Origin: Apostichopus japonicus
Taxonomy: Eukaryota; Echinodermata; Holothuroidea; Aspidochirotida; Stichopodidae
Assembly (NCBI RefSeq): GCF_037975245.1
Contig: NC_092565.1
Location: 17,651,999-17,715,998 of the forward strand
Length of the DNA: 64,000 bases
Direction: 5' to 3'
Part shown: positions 35,191 through 48,268 of the stretch, one piece after another
How the letters are laid out: each line of letters starts with the position of its first letter
Position numbering within the stretch: the stretch's first letter is position 1
The notes under the pieces: model-generated
Databases searched by the model: none
What the model saw: only the letters and a program-made list of their open reading frames with translations
What the model was told of the DNA's origin: nothing
Translations under genes and position numbers: made by a program

Positions 35191-38100
35191 CTGCAGCCGG
35201 TTAAATTGTTGGCATGGCCCTTTGTTCACTTCTTGGTAGCATCTGTAAACGCAACTAGGAGTAATGTCCATTTCTCGATATCTTAAAATGACATTGCTGA
35301 ACTTTCCGCTTCTGTTTAAAGCATCTCTGTATGTTGGTTTCTCATACAAATGTAATGACAGAACGGACAAAGTATTATAATGCATCTGAAAAGGGTCTGA
35401 AATGGCTTGGACAAATAAATTGATATTTTGATGATCTGGATTTACCACAAAAAAAAAATCTTCCTATTTTGCGAAACTGCAAAGTTTTCTGTAGGTTAAT
35501 CATCCTATATTTACTTTTGTATCCTATTGTCTAACAAGAATACCCGAAATTCGATATAAAGGCTAAATTCTGCTGTGATCAATACTTGTCGGTAGAGACA
35601 TTATCAGTGCGTAACCATGTAGTTCCACATACATATACCAATGAGATGTAAAGTTTGATTTTCCATTAAGTAAGAATATATGTGTTCTTTTTTTTTCAAA
35701 AATACTGAGCAAAATGCACTCTCTTCACGAACTGTAAAAGTGTGTTAAACCACTCGATATAATTTCCGACATTTACTTTACGCGATCGTCATCCACTCGC
35801 GTCATTACGTATTCTCACATTTGGTCAAATGTATTATGCGTTCAAGGTCGGCTGTACAGGGAGTTTCTAGTTCAAATTTACATATATGGTCAAACCATAG
35901 TACGTTTGTTATGTAGTCTTATGTTTCTATATAACTTTTGAAAAGAAAGGACGTTTAACTTGATCTTCATCTTGGAATGTCATTTGTTAATCAATTTTAT
36001 AATGTCTCCTTTTCTTCATTTTACATATTTTTCAAGGATATTTTGATGATCTGGATTAAAAAATTTGTAATCTTTCCGATTTTGCTAAACTGCAAAGTTT
36101 TCTGTATGTAACTCATCCTATATTAACTTGTGTATCCTATTGTTTAACAAGAAAATCCGAAATTCTATATAAAGGCTAAATTCTGCTGTGAGCAAGACTT
36201 GTCGGTAGAGACTTTGTCATTACGTAACCATGTAGTTCCACATACATATACCTAGGCCTATGAGATGTAAAGTTTGATTTTCCATTAAGTAAGAATATAT
36301 GTGTTCTTTTTTTCATACTGAGCAAAATGCACGAACTGTAAGAGTGCATGTGTTCAACCACTCGATATAATTTCCGACATTAACTTTACGCTATCGTCAT
36401 CTACTCGCATCAGCGTATTCTCACATTTAGTCAAATGTATTGGGCGTCCACGGTCGGCTGTACAGGGGGTTTCTAATTCAAATTTACATATATGGTCAAA
36501 CCATAGTACGTTTGTTATGTAGTCTTATGTTTTCCTTGTAGTCTTGTGTTTTATTTGATCTCCATCTTGGAATGTCATATGTCAATCACTTTTATTATTT
36601 CTTCTTTTCTTTTTGGACAAAACGGTGCCCAACTTTGATTGGATACTTATACCCAACGCTTTTAGAGTGTATTTAGTCAGTTTTAGTTTAAGGTAGCTGT
36701 AGAAATGTAGCTTTTCGGTTATACATCTCATAGCTAGTATGTGATCGAGTCCAGGAGTACTACTTTGTTGTTAGCCCTGAAATTTTGGTATGCAGTCTGT
36801 CTCGCCATGTAGAAATGTATGCTCATTAGTGTAATATCGTAGTAAAACATATCAAATTGTATTTTGCCATACTGTCTTGTAACCGGTATCAATACATCGC
36901 TTTAAATGGAGACCGCTAGCTTTGTGTGTATTTCTTGTGTGTTTCTGGTAGTTCACTTAGATTTTTTTTCAATTTATTTATTTATCAAATCAGATGTGGT
37001 TGTTGACGGCGAAACAAACTGTACTCCTACCAGTGAAATAATGTCACGCAAATACAATTAGAGTTTCACTGGTTTATGGTGACCGTGCTGTATTGGACGC
37101 ATTGATAATACTAACACTATTGCAGAGACTACGACACTAATTGCGATAAACTACTGGACTGAATCGGTAGCCCACTGATAAAGACTGGTGATAGCAATGA
37201 TGGTTCAAACTGCAAAAGGGTAAACACAACAAAAATATATTTGAGTTACCGTACATATGTACGGGTATAACAACTATAATCCTGTTAATGTCAAGAATGC
37301 AAGACATACAAAAGCTCATAACACATGAACAATAACTTGTAAACATTCACTATGCTGTCTTAAGCTACACAGTCATAAAACGCTATTGCACCCTGATACT
37401 CACTAATCGGGCCAAACGTGACCCCATTATAACCGCAATAACATCTATATATGCTCTCAATCACATGGAGGATAAACGAATACAGCACATCCTGTTACAA
37501 TATATACTCATATTCCACACAATGCGCAACACATTAGACTAAAAAGTAATACAAAACGCCTCCCTTCCCTGAAGTCTGCAATCACATGGCCCCCAACATA
37601 TGTAACTAATGTACATTCTTTAAAGGCTAGGCTCACGCTTCAAGCAACTTATATACCAAAGTATGTGCCCCGTTGAGGATTGCCAATCATATACTATGGA
37701 ACGGGAAAACAAACATTACATCACAGAAATGCCACAACTAATGACTGAGTAATAGATAAATCATGTAGTAAAGGCTAGTTCATATGTTTTAAGAGAAACT
37801 CAAGACAGAGGGTCTCTCTAATGGAACTTGAGAGAAGTAACCTCGACTCTCATTTCAGACGAGCGCCACTAATAGTATGTAACCTGTCTCCAAATGAACA
37901 ATGGTGCAATTACAAGAATTCAGGCAATTTCTGGCTACCAAAATTGGAAAGAGGAGTTGGGGGCTGTGTAAGCAACAAAAGAAGGAAAGAGAAAAAGAAG
38001 ATAATCAAAGCAGTGGCAAATCTTTGAAAATATAAATCTAGCTATGAATTGTAAGAATACATTTAAGGGTTTTCCTTAGAAGAAAATTTGTAATTGTATT

Positions 38101-38220
38101 TGGTAAAGACTTCTAAAAATCAGTTTCCAGAAAAGTAAATGCATTGTCTACTCTGCTTGGTGCTAGGTTTAACCTTATGATATATATGTTGAGCTCCCTG
38201 TATGAAACTGGTGTATGATA

Positions 38221-41200
38221 AGTTTATGAACATTATGATAACAGTCATAATAATAAAGGAAGGACCCAGTTTTACAAATTTCTTTTATTGTCTAACGTTG
38301 CATTCAACTTTATGTCTACTTGTCGATATGAACCTATCGAGTGTGGGATGATGCACAAAGTATTATGGCTGGATATACTGCAGTCAACGTTGATTTACTT
38401 CGCCCTAACAAGCTCTCTTACATATGCATGCTGAAGAAACACTTTGTCCTTCCTTGCTCTCATTTTAATGTATGCCTGCTACCTCCCCTCTCCCCTTTCC
38501 CCTCGCTCGCTTTTCCTAATATAAAAATTAGATAAATATGTAAAAGTAAATTAAACTGACACTAGTCTCATTGCATGCAAAGACATTCAGTGACAGAAAA
38601 GTTTGGACCGTAGTGACCACGGGAGGTTTACTTGGAACTGACTCCAACGATTGACAAATCAATAAAAAAAATCACCGCGTTGAACTTTTGAACCTCTTCA
38701 CCAATTAGAATTCCTGGCATTCAGTTTCTTCTGAATCCTCAGAAGACTTTCAAAGGCCGCGTGAGTGCTTTTCCAATTCATCCTGTTTACATTTGAACTC
38801 ATTTCAGCTTAGAGCCTGGGTTGACAAAATCTCGTTACGTGTGTTTTTCCATGCTTTAGTGGAAGCAGTTCAGTGATGTCGTAGACTACCAGCGTATAGG
38901 AAAGCCGTTTCACTTTGTATATTTGCATGGTGATATCAGCGAGGATTAGCCTATCATTACAAACATCACATTTTTGAAAAGTAAGGTGGTCGATAAGAGT
39001 CAAAGATACAAATCAGGAACATATCATTCTGATATTACAGATTATTTAATCTGCCGTAACAGATTATGTAATCCATCATAACATATCATTTGATCTGTCG
39101 GAACAGATTATTTTTGAAATATTAGCACAAACCTTCACGTGCCCATGCATTTGAAACCGGGGGGGGGGGCGAGGGGACCATCATTGCATGTCCAGATTTA
39201 CTGAATGGAACTTTCGATGAAGGTACACTGAGGACTCCCTCCGGATATATGATGTGACAATAAAAGGACGAGACAGTACAGTCCAACATATGGGGTCAGG
39301 CTGGGAAGGGGTATAGGGGGAATAGCGTAGTACACAGTGGTCAGGTTATGCATATACAACACACGTTGACACTCTGCATCACTTTGTTACTTACTGCTTG
39401 GAACACATTTGTGGCGAGCCCATCTCAAATGAGTTTTAAGCTACCTAAAATAAAATCCACCACAAGGTCAAAAAGTTGTCGCTTGTATTACTTCCTTTTC
39501 TGACCATTGAGTAACCCTTCACCTTTTTGCTGTATAAGACGCACCTCACAAATACCCTGCTTATTTGAAAACGACACTATGGCTTGCTTCTAGCATACAT
39601 GAACTTACACCAAAGCATTAGACCAGCGAAAATGTTGAGTTTTCGTCCTAAGTTATACTCACCTTGGGTGACCTTTGAACTAATCATAGCTAATATTCCA
39701 TGCACAGGATCAACCTAGTCAGACACTTGACAATCTCAAAAGGTTCAACCAGATCTAAACCAGAACCTCCTTTCTTGGTTTTGAGCGGCCATACAACATA
39801 TCAACTTTAATTTCGTGCTTAAATTTAAAGCCACTTTTACGAGGAATGGACGGATGAATAATCTCGCTTTATAAATTTAATATTCTATTTCGACATATTG
39901 ATATGTTCCTTGTGGTTTTATCGATTTAAGAAGAAAAAAAAACCTAATACAAACAGAAGTGGAATTTCTTATTCCGCCAACCTATATGCAGTGGTGGTCA
40001 CATAAACACATCCCTGCATACTGGATATGACGTTGTTAGGCAACAGCGTCATAATTATTCTTCGATCTTTTTTATGTATTAAAACGTCTCATTTATTAAT
40101 AATTGATACGAATCACAACGTCTCGAAGATTTGTCATTTGATTCGTCATATAACCATTTCTTTGCTGGGGGGGGGGCCAATTGGTATAACCACAGTGCAT
40201 CACCTTGCCTCTAACAAGGTATAACACACGATTCAGTCAATGGGTCCGGGGATGGCATAAAGATTGAGAGAACCTTGGGTCTAAGGTTACCACGGGGAGG
40301 AGGGTGGTGTAAACAATACAAGATTTAGAAGTATTGTTCTTGTCTCTATAAAATAAGACTCAACAGTCGAAAGTAATAATTTGGTGTCCATGTTTACCTA
40401 AACAAATGATCATGGTCCTATGCAAGAAAAGAGACTGAAGTTACTAATACATTTCCTTTACAATTTATTTGAGCTACCGTTTTCTCCAATGTCTCTATAC
40501 AATCTTTATCATAAATTTAAGTTATAAAACAGGTGTAAAACTACAAAATGCATTCCGCAAAGCTATAGACTACATCGCAATCAATTAGAATGAAAAATTT
40601 ACTTGACAGACTACTTTTAAAACCTCAGTCATTCCCATTGTTTATAGTACTGTCATTATTATGGCATTATTAAAATGTGTATTTTACCTATTTACGCTTT
40701 GTGCATGCAGTTGAGTTAAAAAATAGTTGTCTCTTATGAAGAAGAAAAAATCAAGTTAATTTCAAATAGATGAATAAATCAATATCTAATAGGCAAGTAC
40801 AAGTAAACTAATTTGGAAGCAAAAGCAAGGCGTAGTACTATATATATCGAATTGAAAAAAAAAGAAAATGATAAAGTGAAAATACAAATGTGATATTTAA
40901 AATGACTGTAAATCCTAACACAATATATTAAAGTATTTAATGTTTTTAAGTAATTCGGATGAATTTAATTCAATTCCAATTCACTGTTTGACTATATCGA
41001 GATTGAATGACAAATATTCCCTCTCTGGCTGGTAAACTGCAGGAAGTCAATCAGTCAATCAATGAATTGGTCGATCGAGCAAAGAAGACACTTAATGAAA
41101 TATTTCACCTAGAAAATTAGCCAAGGCATTCTGCGTTTGGTCTTCACGAACTATGTGAAATATTAAATCTAAATATTTTAGCAAAATGCCCAAACTTGAG

Positions 41201-41592
41201 TGATAACGAGATTTCAGGTATAGCAATAGTGTGAAATCCCACTCACTCACTCAATCAAATAATCATGCAATCAATCAACTAAAATATATCGTGAAAATAA
41301 TGATTATTGATCATGTATAGTACTCAGAGCGGATGCTACACCACTCCTTATTGACTAGTTTATTTAATCACGTTATCAAATCTAGAAAATTACTGCCGAT
41401 CCTTCGTCACTTCTCATGAAATTATCTCTACTAAGGTAATCATTTGCTAATATCATGTAGATTTGTCCAGATCCAACATCATTCCATGTCGGCTCGCTTA
41501 AATAGTCATGTGATCACATCTAGTAAATTAGAGAGGGTTTCTACGTCATCTACCCATTAAATGGTCTCGATTAAATGATCACGTGATCACAT
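38221..41592. other. No gene recognised
   Basis: AT-rich sequence. An imperfect small repeat of ATCTGYCGKAACAGATTA type occurs at 39040-39110, and G runs lie near 39160 and 40167. No coding frame is convincing. Confidence 0.45.
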
Positions 41593-44309
41593 CTAGTAGA
41601 TCAGACCGGATCCTACGTCACTCCTCATCGTCCCGCTATTGTAGTTTGGGTCACTCCTCTTCTTATTCTTCTTCGATTTAAAGGCATCCGGGTTGTGAGA
41701 GTACTGGGCAAGCGCCACGAAAATGAAGTTGATTGCAAACAGTGCGCACGCAGCCAGGAGTAAGAAGTACGCATTTCCGAGATACGTGAAGTCTGTTAAG
41801 AAGTTGTTAGGTTGGTTCCGATCGTCTTCATGGAGTACTTCATCCTTCATCTTAACAGCATAGAGTAGCACGTAGAGAATGGCAGCCAAACCGCTTGCAA
41901 TAACTGGAAATATTAATTTAAAAAATACGGATGGAAAAGCAATTAAAAAGCTGTTTCTTATCATTATGCTACAGTTGGGGATGGGGGATGGGGGGAGGGG
42001 GTAATCAGTTCAGATCAGGTTAATATATTTCGCATATACATAGACATACAAAAACAGTGCAGTAATGGTATATACCGGATACTAGAAAAACATGTTTATC
42101 TAAGCTAGTATGCTATGGAGATAAAATTTCGTCTGAAGAGATTTGTGTAGTCTAACGGTATTCTGTTGGTCGGCTTGAAGTCACGTACATATGTCATATG
42201 AAAATGATGTGATGAAGGTCGCGCACTTGTGTAGCAAATTGTGTGTATGGGTGCATGTATGTGTATATGTGCATATGTGTGTGGGTGTGTGTATGTATGT
42301 TTAGTTAACGGTATAATACAGCTGCAGGCTATATGCAAACAATCGTTCCTCAAGATATAATGGCATTGTCTACAGGTGTCCAAGCAGAACAGTCTTTATA
42401 GCAGTGCATTCGTCCATACACTTCGTTATATATTCACAGAAACTTTCTTGCTAGTGAAGGCCAGTATAAGCATATTTGTTTTCTATTACATGCATATGCA
42501 TTCCTACGCTGGGATGTGACCTCAGTCAAACAATATGCCCGGATTACCGACCGATAAAACTTATAGTGTTACTTACAACGTCGTTAAGCATTCAATAAAA
42601 CAGTAGTCACAGAATATAAGCGATTACGCCATAAATCAACTCAAAGACAATATCAGCGATTGATGACAATCCCTGTCAAAAGTCCAATAATAATTGTCCC
42701 TTGTCTTCAAACTTCGTTATTAAAAATCACAAAATATTATCGTTCACTGGTCGTAATAACTTATAGTAAACTATACCTTTTCACAGTTTCATTTCAAATA
42801 AAGAAAAGTGAAAAGTTTGATTAATATTCGACTTGGCCATTTTTGTTTAATTAGTTGAAGTGTCTGGAAGGTGATTGGGATTTTTTTCAGAATCGAATGC
42901 CGAGATTAATTGTACTCGTTTATTTTACTTTCATTTGGCGAATAATTCTGAGTTTTATTTCTGACTAATGTTCCAGGCGCGTAGCGAGGAATTTGCCAGT
43001 GAAGGGCGAAGCCTGTAGACAAACTCTGTAAGCATAGCGCCACTATGAGTTGGCGCGAAACGTAAAAAAAAAATTGGCCGAAAATGCCTCCCAGATCGCT
43101 CGAAATGGCACTTCCCATGCCGTGTAAGTTGCATCTAAGCACTGTCTATTTTGAAACTACTAAAGATATCATAAAGAAAATATGCTATGGGTGGGAGGGC
43201 GGTCGCCCCCTCCGCCCATCCCGCCCCCCATTGGCTACGGGCCAGTCATGTTGCCATCGGTTCGGTAAAAATGTCTCAAGTTAGCAAACCAAAATTCAAA
43301 TAATTAGTTTGCGGTCTCTGTGTAAGTAAACTTACCTGCAATTCCATTCCACAAGTATAGACCAACCGGGCCGTACATCGTCTCGATTGGTACCGCGAGT
43401 GTATTGACCAGACCGAACACCGTCGCAATCAGCGAGAAGAGGAGAGCAATGAAGATGAACACAATCACCACGATGACGACACTAGTTGAATATATTCCCG
43501 AGTGTTCTTTATAAACTAATAATTAAAGAAGAAGAAGTGAAATCAAGAAAAAAATAAGTTTGAAAAACACGAAAAGTTGAGACAGAAAAGAAGCAGAAAC
43601 TTAGAACGGTATTGCGAGTTGAAATTTCAAGAAAAACTGTGGAATGTTTGAGAAAAAATGGTGAAAACAATGAGGATAAGAGCAAAGTTTTGAGATTGAG
43701 CTGAAGAAATGTTGACATAAACTTTTGAAATTGTCTTATAACCCATCTGGTTCACCGTAGCTTCAAGATACACATTTCTTTCCTGCCCCACTTTTTGATA
43801 GCTTAGTATCTACACCACTGCCGCTGGAGCTTTATTATTCTTCTATCTTCACAAAGGACAAACTTTGGGAAATCTTGGTACAGTCCCCACCCCCCCCCCA
43901 CCACCACCCCACACTTAATACAAGAGAATACTAGAGAGGAGAGGGGTACTACTATATTAGATTACTCAAACTTTGATGGGAACCTCGAATCAATGAAAAA
44001 AACGTAACCAATGTACTTACTTGAGAAACACACCCAATCTCGTCCACCAAAGCCATAGTTGAATCTCTTACATCCACGAAACAGACCGTAATAGGCGACT
44101 CCAGAGAAGGCTCCCGGGTCGGTATCGTCGATGGGGTTCGTCCCGTAGAATTGTCGAAGAGGTAACGTGGTATTATATTTGCCATCGTCCTTAAGAAGGT
44201 TCGCATTGACCCAATACGGTGACCAAATCGCCCATGCCAATAATATAAAACTAACTAATGCTATCACGGCGGTCAAGAAAGAGAAGGTGGTTCTACGTTT
44301 GAAAAACAT
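41593..44309 (-). CDS. CLRN: Clarin-family four-transmembrane protein, three coding exons
   Basis: Exon 1 is 44309-44021, exon 2 is 43515-43336 (or from 43506), exon 3 is 41903-41593; all splice sites are GT-AG and the frame stays open (about 259 residues). The N-terminus RRTTFSFLTAVIALVSFILLA is TM1, followed by a loop with N-glycosylation sites. YYGLFRGCK...GFGGR matches the clarin signature. TM2 is a valine/isoleucine-rich helix in exon 2. ETMYGPVGLYLWN leads into TM3, then VKMKD, and exon 3 supplies TM4 and a basic cytoplasmic tail ending GLIY. Clarins are tetraspan proteins; CLRN1 and CLRN2 act in hair-cell stereocilia. By eye YYGLFRGCK and LWN are closer to CLRN2. A claudin is less likely because the GLW...C...C signature is absent. 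Confidence 0.85.
42240..42302. repeat. TG-rich microsatellite in clarin intron 2
   Basis: An imperfect run of GTGTGT, GTATGT and GCATGT words. It creates a spurious His/Thr-rich frame on the minus strand. Confidence 0.7.
42974..43244. mobile_element. MITE-like element in clarin intron 2
   Basis: The left end is CAGGCGCGTAGCGAGG and the right end CCATTGGCTACGGGCC, an inverted match around CGTAGC. The interior (TAAGCATAGCGCCAC, GTTGGCGCGAAACG) is the reverse complement of part of the nested element near 12460-12570. It is non-coding. Confidence 0.6.
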
Positions 44310-47300
44310 GACGATCTAACCTGACGAAGAACTAGTAAGTTATGGAGGAAAATTCAACTGTGTAGTCGAGAGACTAAAGCGCCCACTGTTATTGATTCCT
44401 TTACTCTAGTTGAACTGACACAATAAACACAGTAGGCTAACAACCCATTAACGGTAATTTAAAAAAATTTACCCAAAGGATCGAGAGAGAACTGAGTTTG
44501 ATTTTTTACCGAATAGAAGTTTTAACACCTGTTCAGCAATTTTCAGCGTCTCGACATATTTCCTTTAGGCTTTAGTACACGATCAAATACCGCTAGAAGT
44601 TCCCCTCTAGAACATCTGGGATAACCGACAAGGTAACTGGCTCTTTGAAACTCAAGTTGATTTTATGTATCAACACAATCCACAGTCTTCGATGCTTGGT
44701 TGAGGAAAAAACCTCTCCAATGAAAGTACCTATCGATTAAAATGTAGCCTATATAAACCGAGGATTTACGTGGGTGGTGTTCAGTGCTGGTGGTAAGACT
44801 TTATGTATGTACCTTCTGTGTATAGAACTCTTCATATGTGTTGCTACGAACTATGAGCACAAAGGAAGCTCAGACACACTCTAAACAAGTTTTTTGAAAG
44901 GAACAATATAATTGCATATTTTCTTGAGTGAACAATGGATATTATAGTAGGAATCGCTTGAGGTATTTTGAACTTAAGACATATCGGAAAGTAGTGTGAA
45001 AGATGGGTTGGGTTTTGACCCTGCTAAGAATTATTTTTCGGGTGACAATAAACCTTGAACTTTCGTCATCGTAGTCGTGCAATATTTAGTTCGTGAGACA
45101 TAGACCAGGACAGTGGCACACTCTTACCAAATGAAGCTCACGGTAAGGGAGGGTGTGTACGTGTGTGGAGGGAGGGGTGGGGGGGGGTTGATAACATCAG
45201 AATTCTCTTGAAATGGAAAGTGAAATATTTTGATGATAGCGAAAAAGTTGTAAAGCCGGAGAATTAATTGATTTGATAAAACGTATAGCCAACAATAAGG
45301 CAATAAGTACAATTCTGCTGCCGGGTACCACTCAGAGCCTAATGGTATGTGAATACAGCGCGCACGTCATTCTACATCAGTCCTACACGGTGGATTGTAA
45401 TCATTAGTGGAAATAATGACTTTCATATGTCTGCAAATTTACATAATACGTTATAACACGTACAGTACACATCATAGCATTCTCATACAGGTAACGTACT
45501 TGGGTCTTGATGTTGATTAGTATAAGCCACTATAATGTAGGCCCATGAAGGCAGTACATGCCTCTCCTTTTCATCTTTGACGGTCAAATTGTAATCAACT
45601 ATTCATCTTCACAATGTTGAAAACGTACTCATTCGATGACTCCTTTACATGCGCGTATCTATGCGCCATAAATAATAAATAATGAAATAAATGCCATACA
45701 TTAAAGTGCTGTTATCATGAAATAAAACATGATCAAGAGCACTGTACAAAAGAACCAATACCAGAATATAAAATTACCAAACTCCAAGAAAACCTAAAAG
45801 TATCGAATTTAATGTGACCTGTAGGGATCACTCCACATTCCGAAACGTACCAACAACAATGGCGGTCATGTGACGTGCTCCCATTGCAAGTACTACTTAG
45901 ATATTATTTTACCCTTTGTCAGTTCCAAGAGATCACCGTTCCGTAGACAAAAGAACGCCACAAACGGGCATTTACTGCAAACTTGAGAATAGTTACTTAT
46001 AGATTACTTACGTCATTCATACGCGCTTGTTTGCGCGTAGTCTTGACCAAGTCGTTTGTAATACTTTTTTTCGGCCTTTTTGCAGGGACAACTATGACAC
46101 TATCTGATTGTATAGCACTCAAATAATGCAAACAAAATGTTTGCCACGTGCCTCTGAGAAACCGGAAATCTCAAATTCCAGACATTAAAAGTTGAATAAA
46201 ACAAGTGCCGGGTAAAGGCAGGGGGTGTGGTTGATCGAAACGCACCCCCTGTATCTGCCCATGTTATCACGGCTACTCTTGAAAGCAGGTAGGTTCGATT
46301 CCTACCCCAAGCAGTGATTATGAGTGAGTAGATTACTGGGTGGCACCTACTCTTTCGAGAAAAACGTGTAAAATCAAATTCAATTTCAAGGTCGAATGCA
46401 TAATGTATGTATGAAGACGTAGAAATGCTTTTTGCAGTACAACGCAAAGCACCCTCACTTTTTCCAAGGCTTCACTGCTGTAAACACACAGCGATACACT
46501 GTGTCAGCATTCTTCCTTTAGTTCAATCTCTATGGTCCAGATTAATGTATACGCCGATGCCATGCGCGGTATGAGGGTATACATAGATACCTCCCCCTCC
46601 CCGTCCCCTTTCAACCTACGAAAATGTAGTTATAATTAAAGCACATCCTTGCGGCATCAACGACCCAAAGGCGACACGCCCTTCTGGATCCGTCCTTGAT
46701 CTTGGTGGGAAGATGTGGTGAAACAGTAGGGGGGGAGGGGGATCACTGTCACGTACCCAGGGGATATATATTTTCTCATTACTACCCTCAAACTATATGA
46801 TTCATGTGTATTTCTTTCTGAGCTTGTGGCCTATGACTGTTTTACGTGTTTCATTTTTGAATCTTCACCCTTTCAGAGAATAGATGGGGCTGCGTACTAT
46901 ATATACACGTCGTCTTGTACATAAATACTGTAATTCTGTCTGTGGTCATGCTAGTTGTATGGTTTCTGTGTCACAAATAGGCTACACGCAGGGGGAGGGG
47001 GGAATAGAAAGCTTCCAAATAGTGGGGAGCACAACATCAGAGGGGCACTTTCTCATTCCACAACCAACACTCGTTATGCTATAAACCGATACACACCGGC
47101 CATATCACTTAAATATATATGATGTGTTAGTATGCTCTCAATACTATTTATTGAGATCGTTTATTGTTGGTAACAGTGCTTCAAAAAGATATGGGATGCC
47201 ATATTAAAATAGCATGTACAGACTAAACAAATATTTAAAATAAATTAATAAAATTAACAAAGGCTTAAGAAATTCTAAAGACAGTTCTTCATCAAATGGG

Positions 47301-48200
47301 CACATTTTATTTGCCAGTAGGGCACAATTGCTATTTGAAAAAAATGGGGGCACGTGCCCCAGTGCCCCCCCCCCCCCACGACACCACATACACATTTTGT
47401 TGCCAAATTTCAGTAACTTGTACACCTCAATGTCGATGCTTGTCACAGTGTCGTGTTGCTACTAACAAGATACTTGATAAACTTGACGACGAAACCGCTT
47501 TAAGGTTTTTCGATATGCCAATTTTTCGATATGCTGGCTAGGGACAGACTGAGGAATAAAGCGGTAGTATTTTCGGTAGTATCGATGCTGCTGCAACTCA
47601 TCGATTTGATTTGTGAGTAAATGAAAGTTCAAATACTTTCAATCACAATTTTCTCTTCGTCATAGCTCAGGTAGTCTCTTTGCATCACTGAGTGTAATCT
47701 GCTTGAGGATGTTTGATGTTGTAACTTGTAACCCCAATGTTAGCGCTTTAAGCCTGACCCCCCCCCCCCCACCACAACATTCCGTACACACCACTCTTGA
47801 TCACAGTAATGGGTCTTCACATGTCATATCTTGTTTCTTTCCTGTTGATCACCAAACGGCGGTGCCGAGTGAGGGAGAATAGAAAGCTAAACTCTCTCCA
47901 AATACACACTTTTTCGCAAAAATTCTAGCATCGAAAAGTCCAAACGATAACATTAACAGCAAAAGTTCAAAAACTGTAATAGCCGCTCATAAACGTTCAA
48001 ACGTACGTTTACATTGTTAACATTTTCATAGTGTCTCAATGCCGTTATTTAGCTTTTGACTTCACTGAATTCAAACCTTGGCCTAGTCAGGTTTCCACGC
48101 TCTCCCTGTTTGGTGGCATAGATATGCAATGGCACCTAAATAGTGCTATTTACTGTATGCATAACAAAACCAAACGACTTGTAGGAAGTTTAATATTTCG
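44310..48200. other. No gene recognised
   Basis: Intergenic sequence upstream of clarin. It holds C and G runs (45174, 47366, 47759) and a palindromic GGGGGCACGTGCCCC near 47346 that may mark another short element. No coding frame is convincing. Confidence 0.45.
46289..46305 (+). other. Isolated tRNA-like T-arm (B-box)
   Basis: GTAGG, TTCGATT, CCTAC form a perfect 5-bp stem with a 7-base loop containing the polymerase III B-box GGTTCGATTCC. No acceptor stem or D-arm can be built around it, so it is at most a relic of a tRNA or tRNA-derived SINE. Confidence 0.35.
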
Positions 48201-48220
48201 TCTCGAATTGCCCTAATACG

Positions 48221-48268
48221 ATTGGCTAGTTTGTACTACGTAGTTGCAGCCTTGCGCAATTCGCGCAA
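48221..48268. promoter_or_regulatory. Possible promoter elements upstream of the kinesin gene
   Basis: An inverted CCAAT box (ATTGG at 48221) lies 27 bases before the near-palindrome TTGCGCAATTCGCGCAA (48252-48268), which resembles E2F/CDE-type GC cores. A CAG|GTAAAT donor follows near 48400, so a non-coding first exon about here is conceivable. CCAAT and CDE/CHR elements are known to drive G2/M genes such as KIF20, but nothing here proves use. Confidence 0.2.

Larger units (their letters stand above)
33597..38220. repeat. Segmental duplication block B, copy 2 (3' flank of LRAT-like gene)
   Basis: Matches 10056-15130 in order (see copy 1), without the 1.33 kb transposon but with additional sequence at about 34110-34890. 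Two units of the older direct repeat lie at about 35440-35910 and 36035-36510. A (GA)n microsatellite lies at 34851-34867. No functional gene is recognised. Confidence 0.85.

Noticed and set aside
42105-42383. His/Thr-rich minus-strand frame within the clarin gene
   Set aside because: Produced by the TG microsatellite in intron 2; it lacks splice continuity with the clarin exons.
41593-44309. Claudin or PMP22 identity for the tetraspan gene
   Set aside because: The claudin W-GLW-C-C signature is absent; YYGLFRGCK and GPVGLYLWN fit clarins.
46230-46320. Functional tRNA gene
   Set aside because: Only the T-arm can be folded; no acceptor stem or plausible D-arm is present.
46100-46447. 115-codon minus-strand frame
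   Set aside because: No domain recognised; it overlaps the T-arm relic, and its composition looks like chance translation of repetitive DNA.
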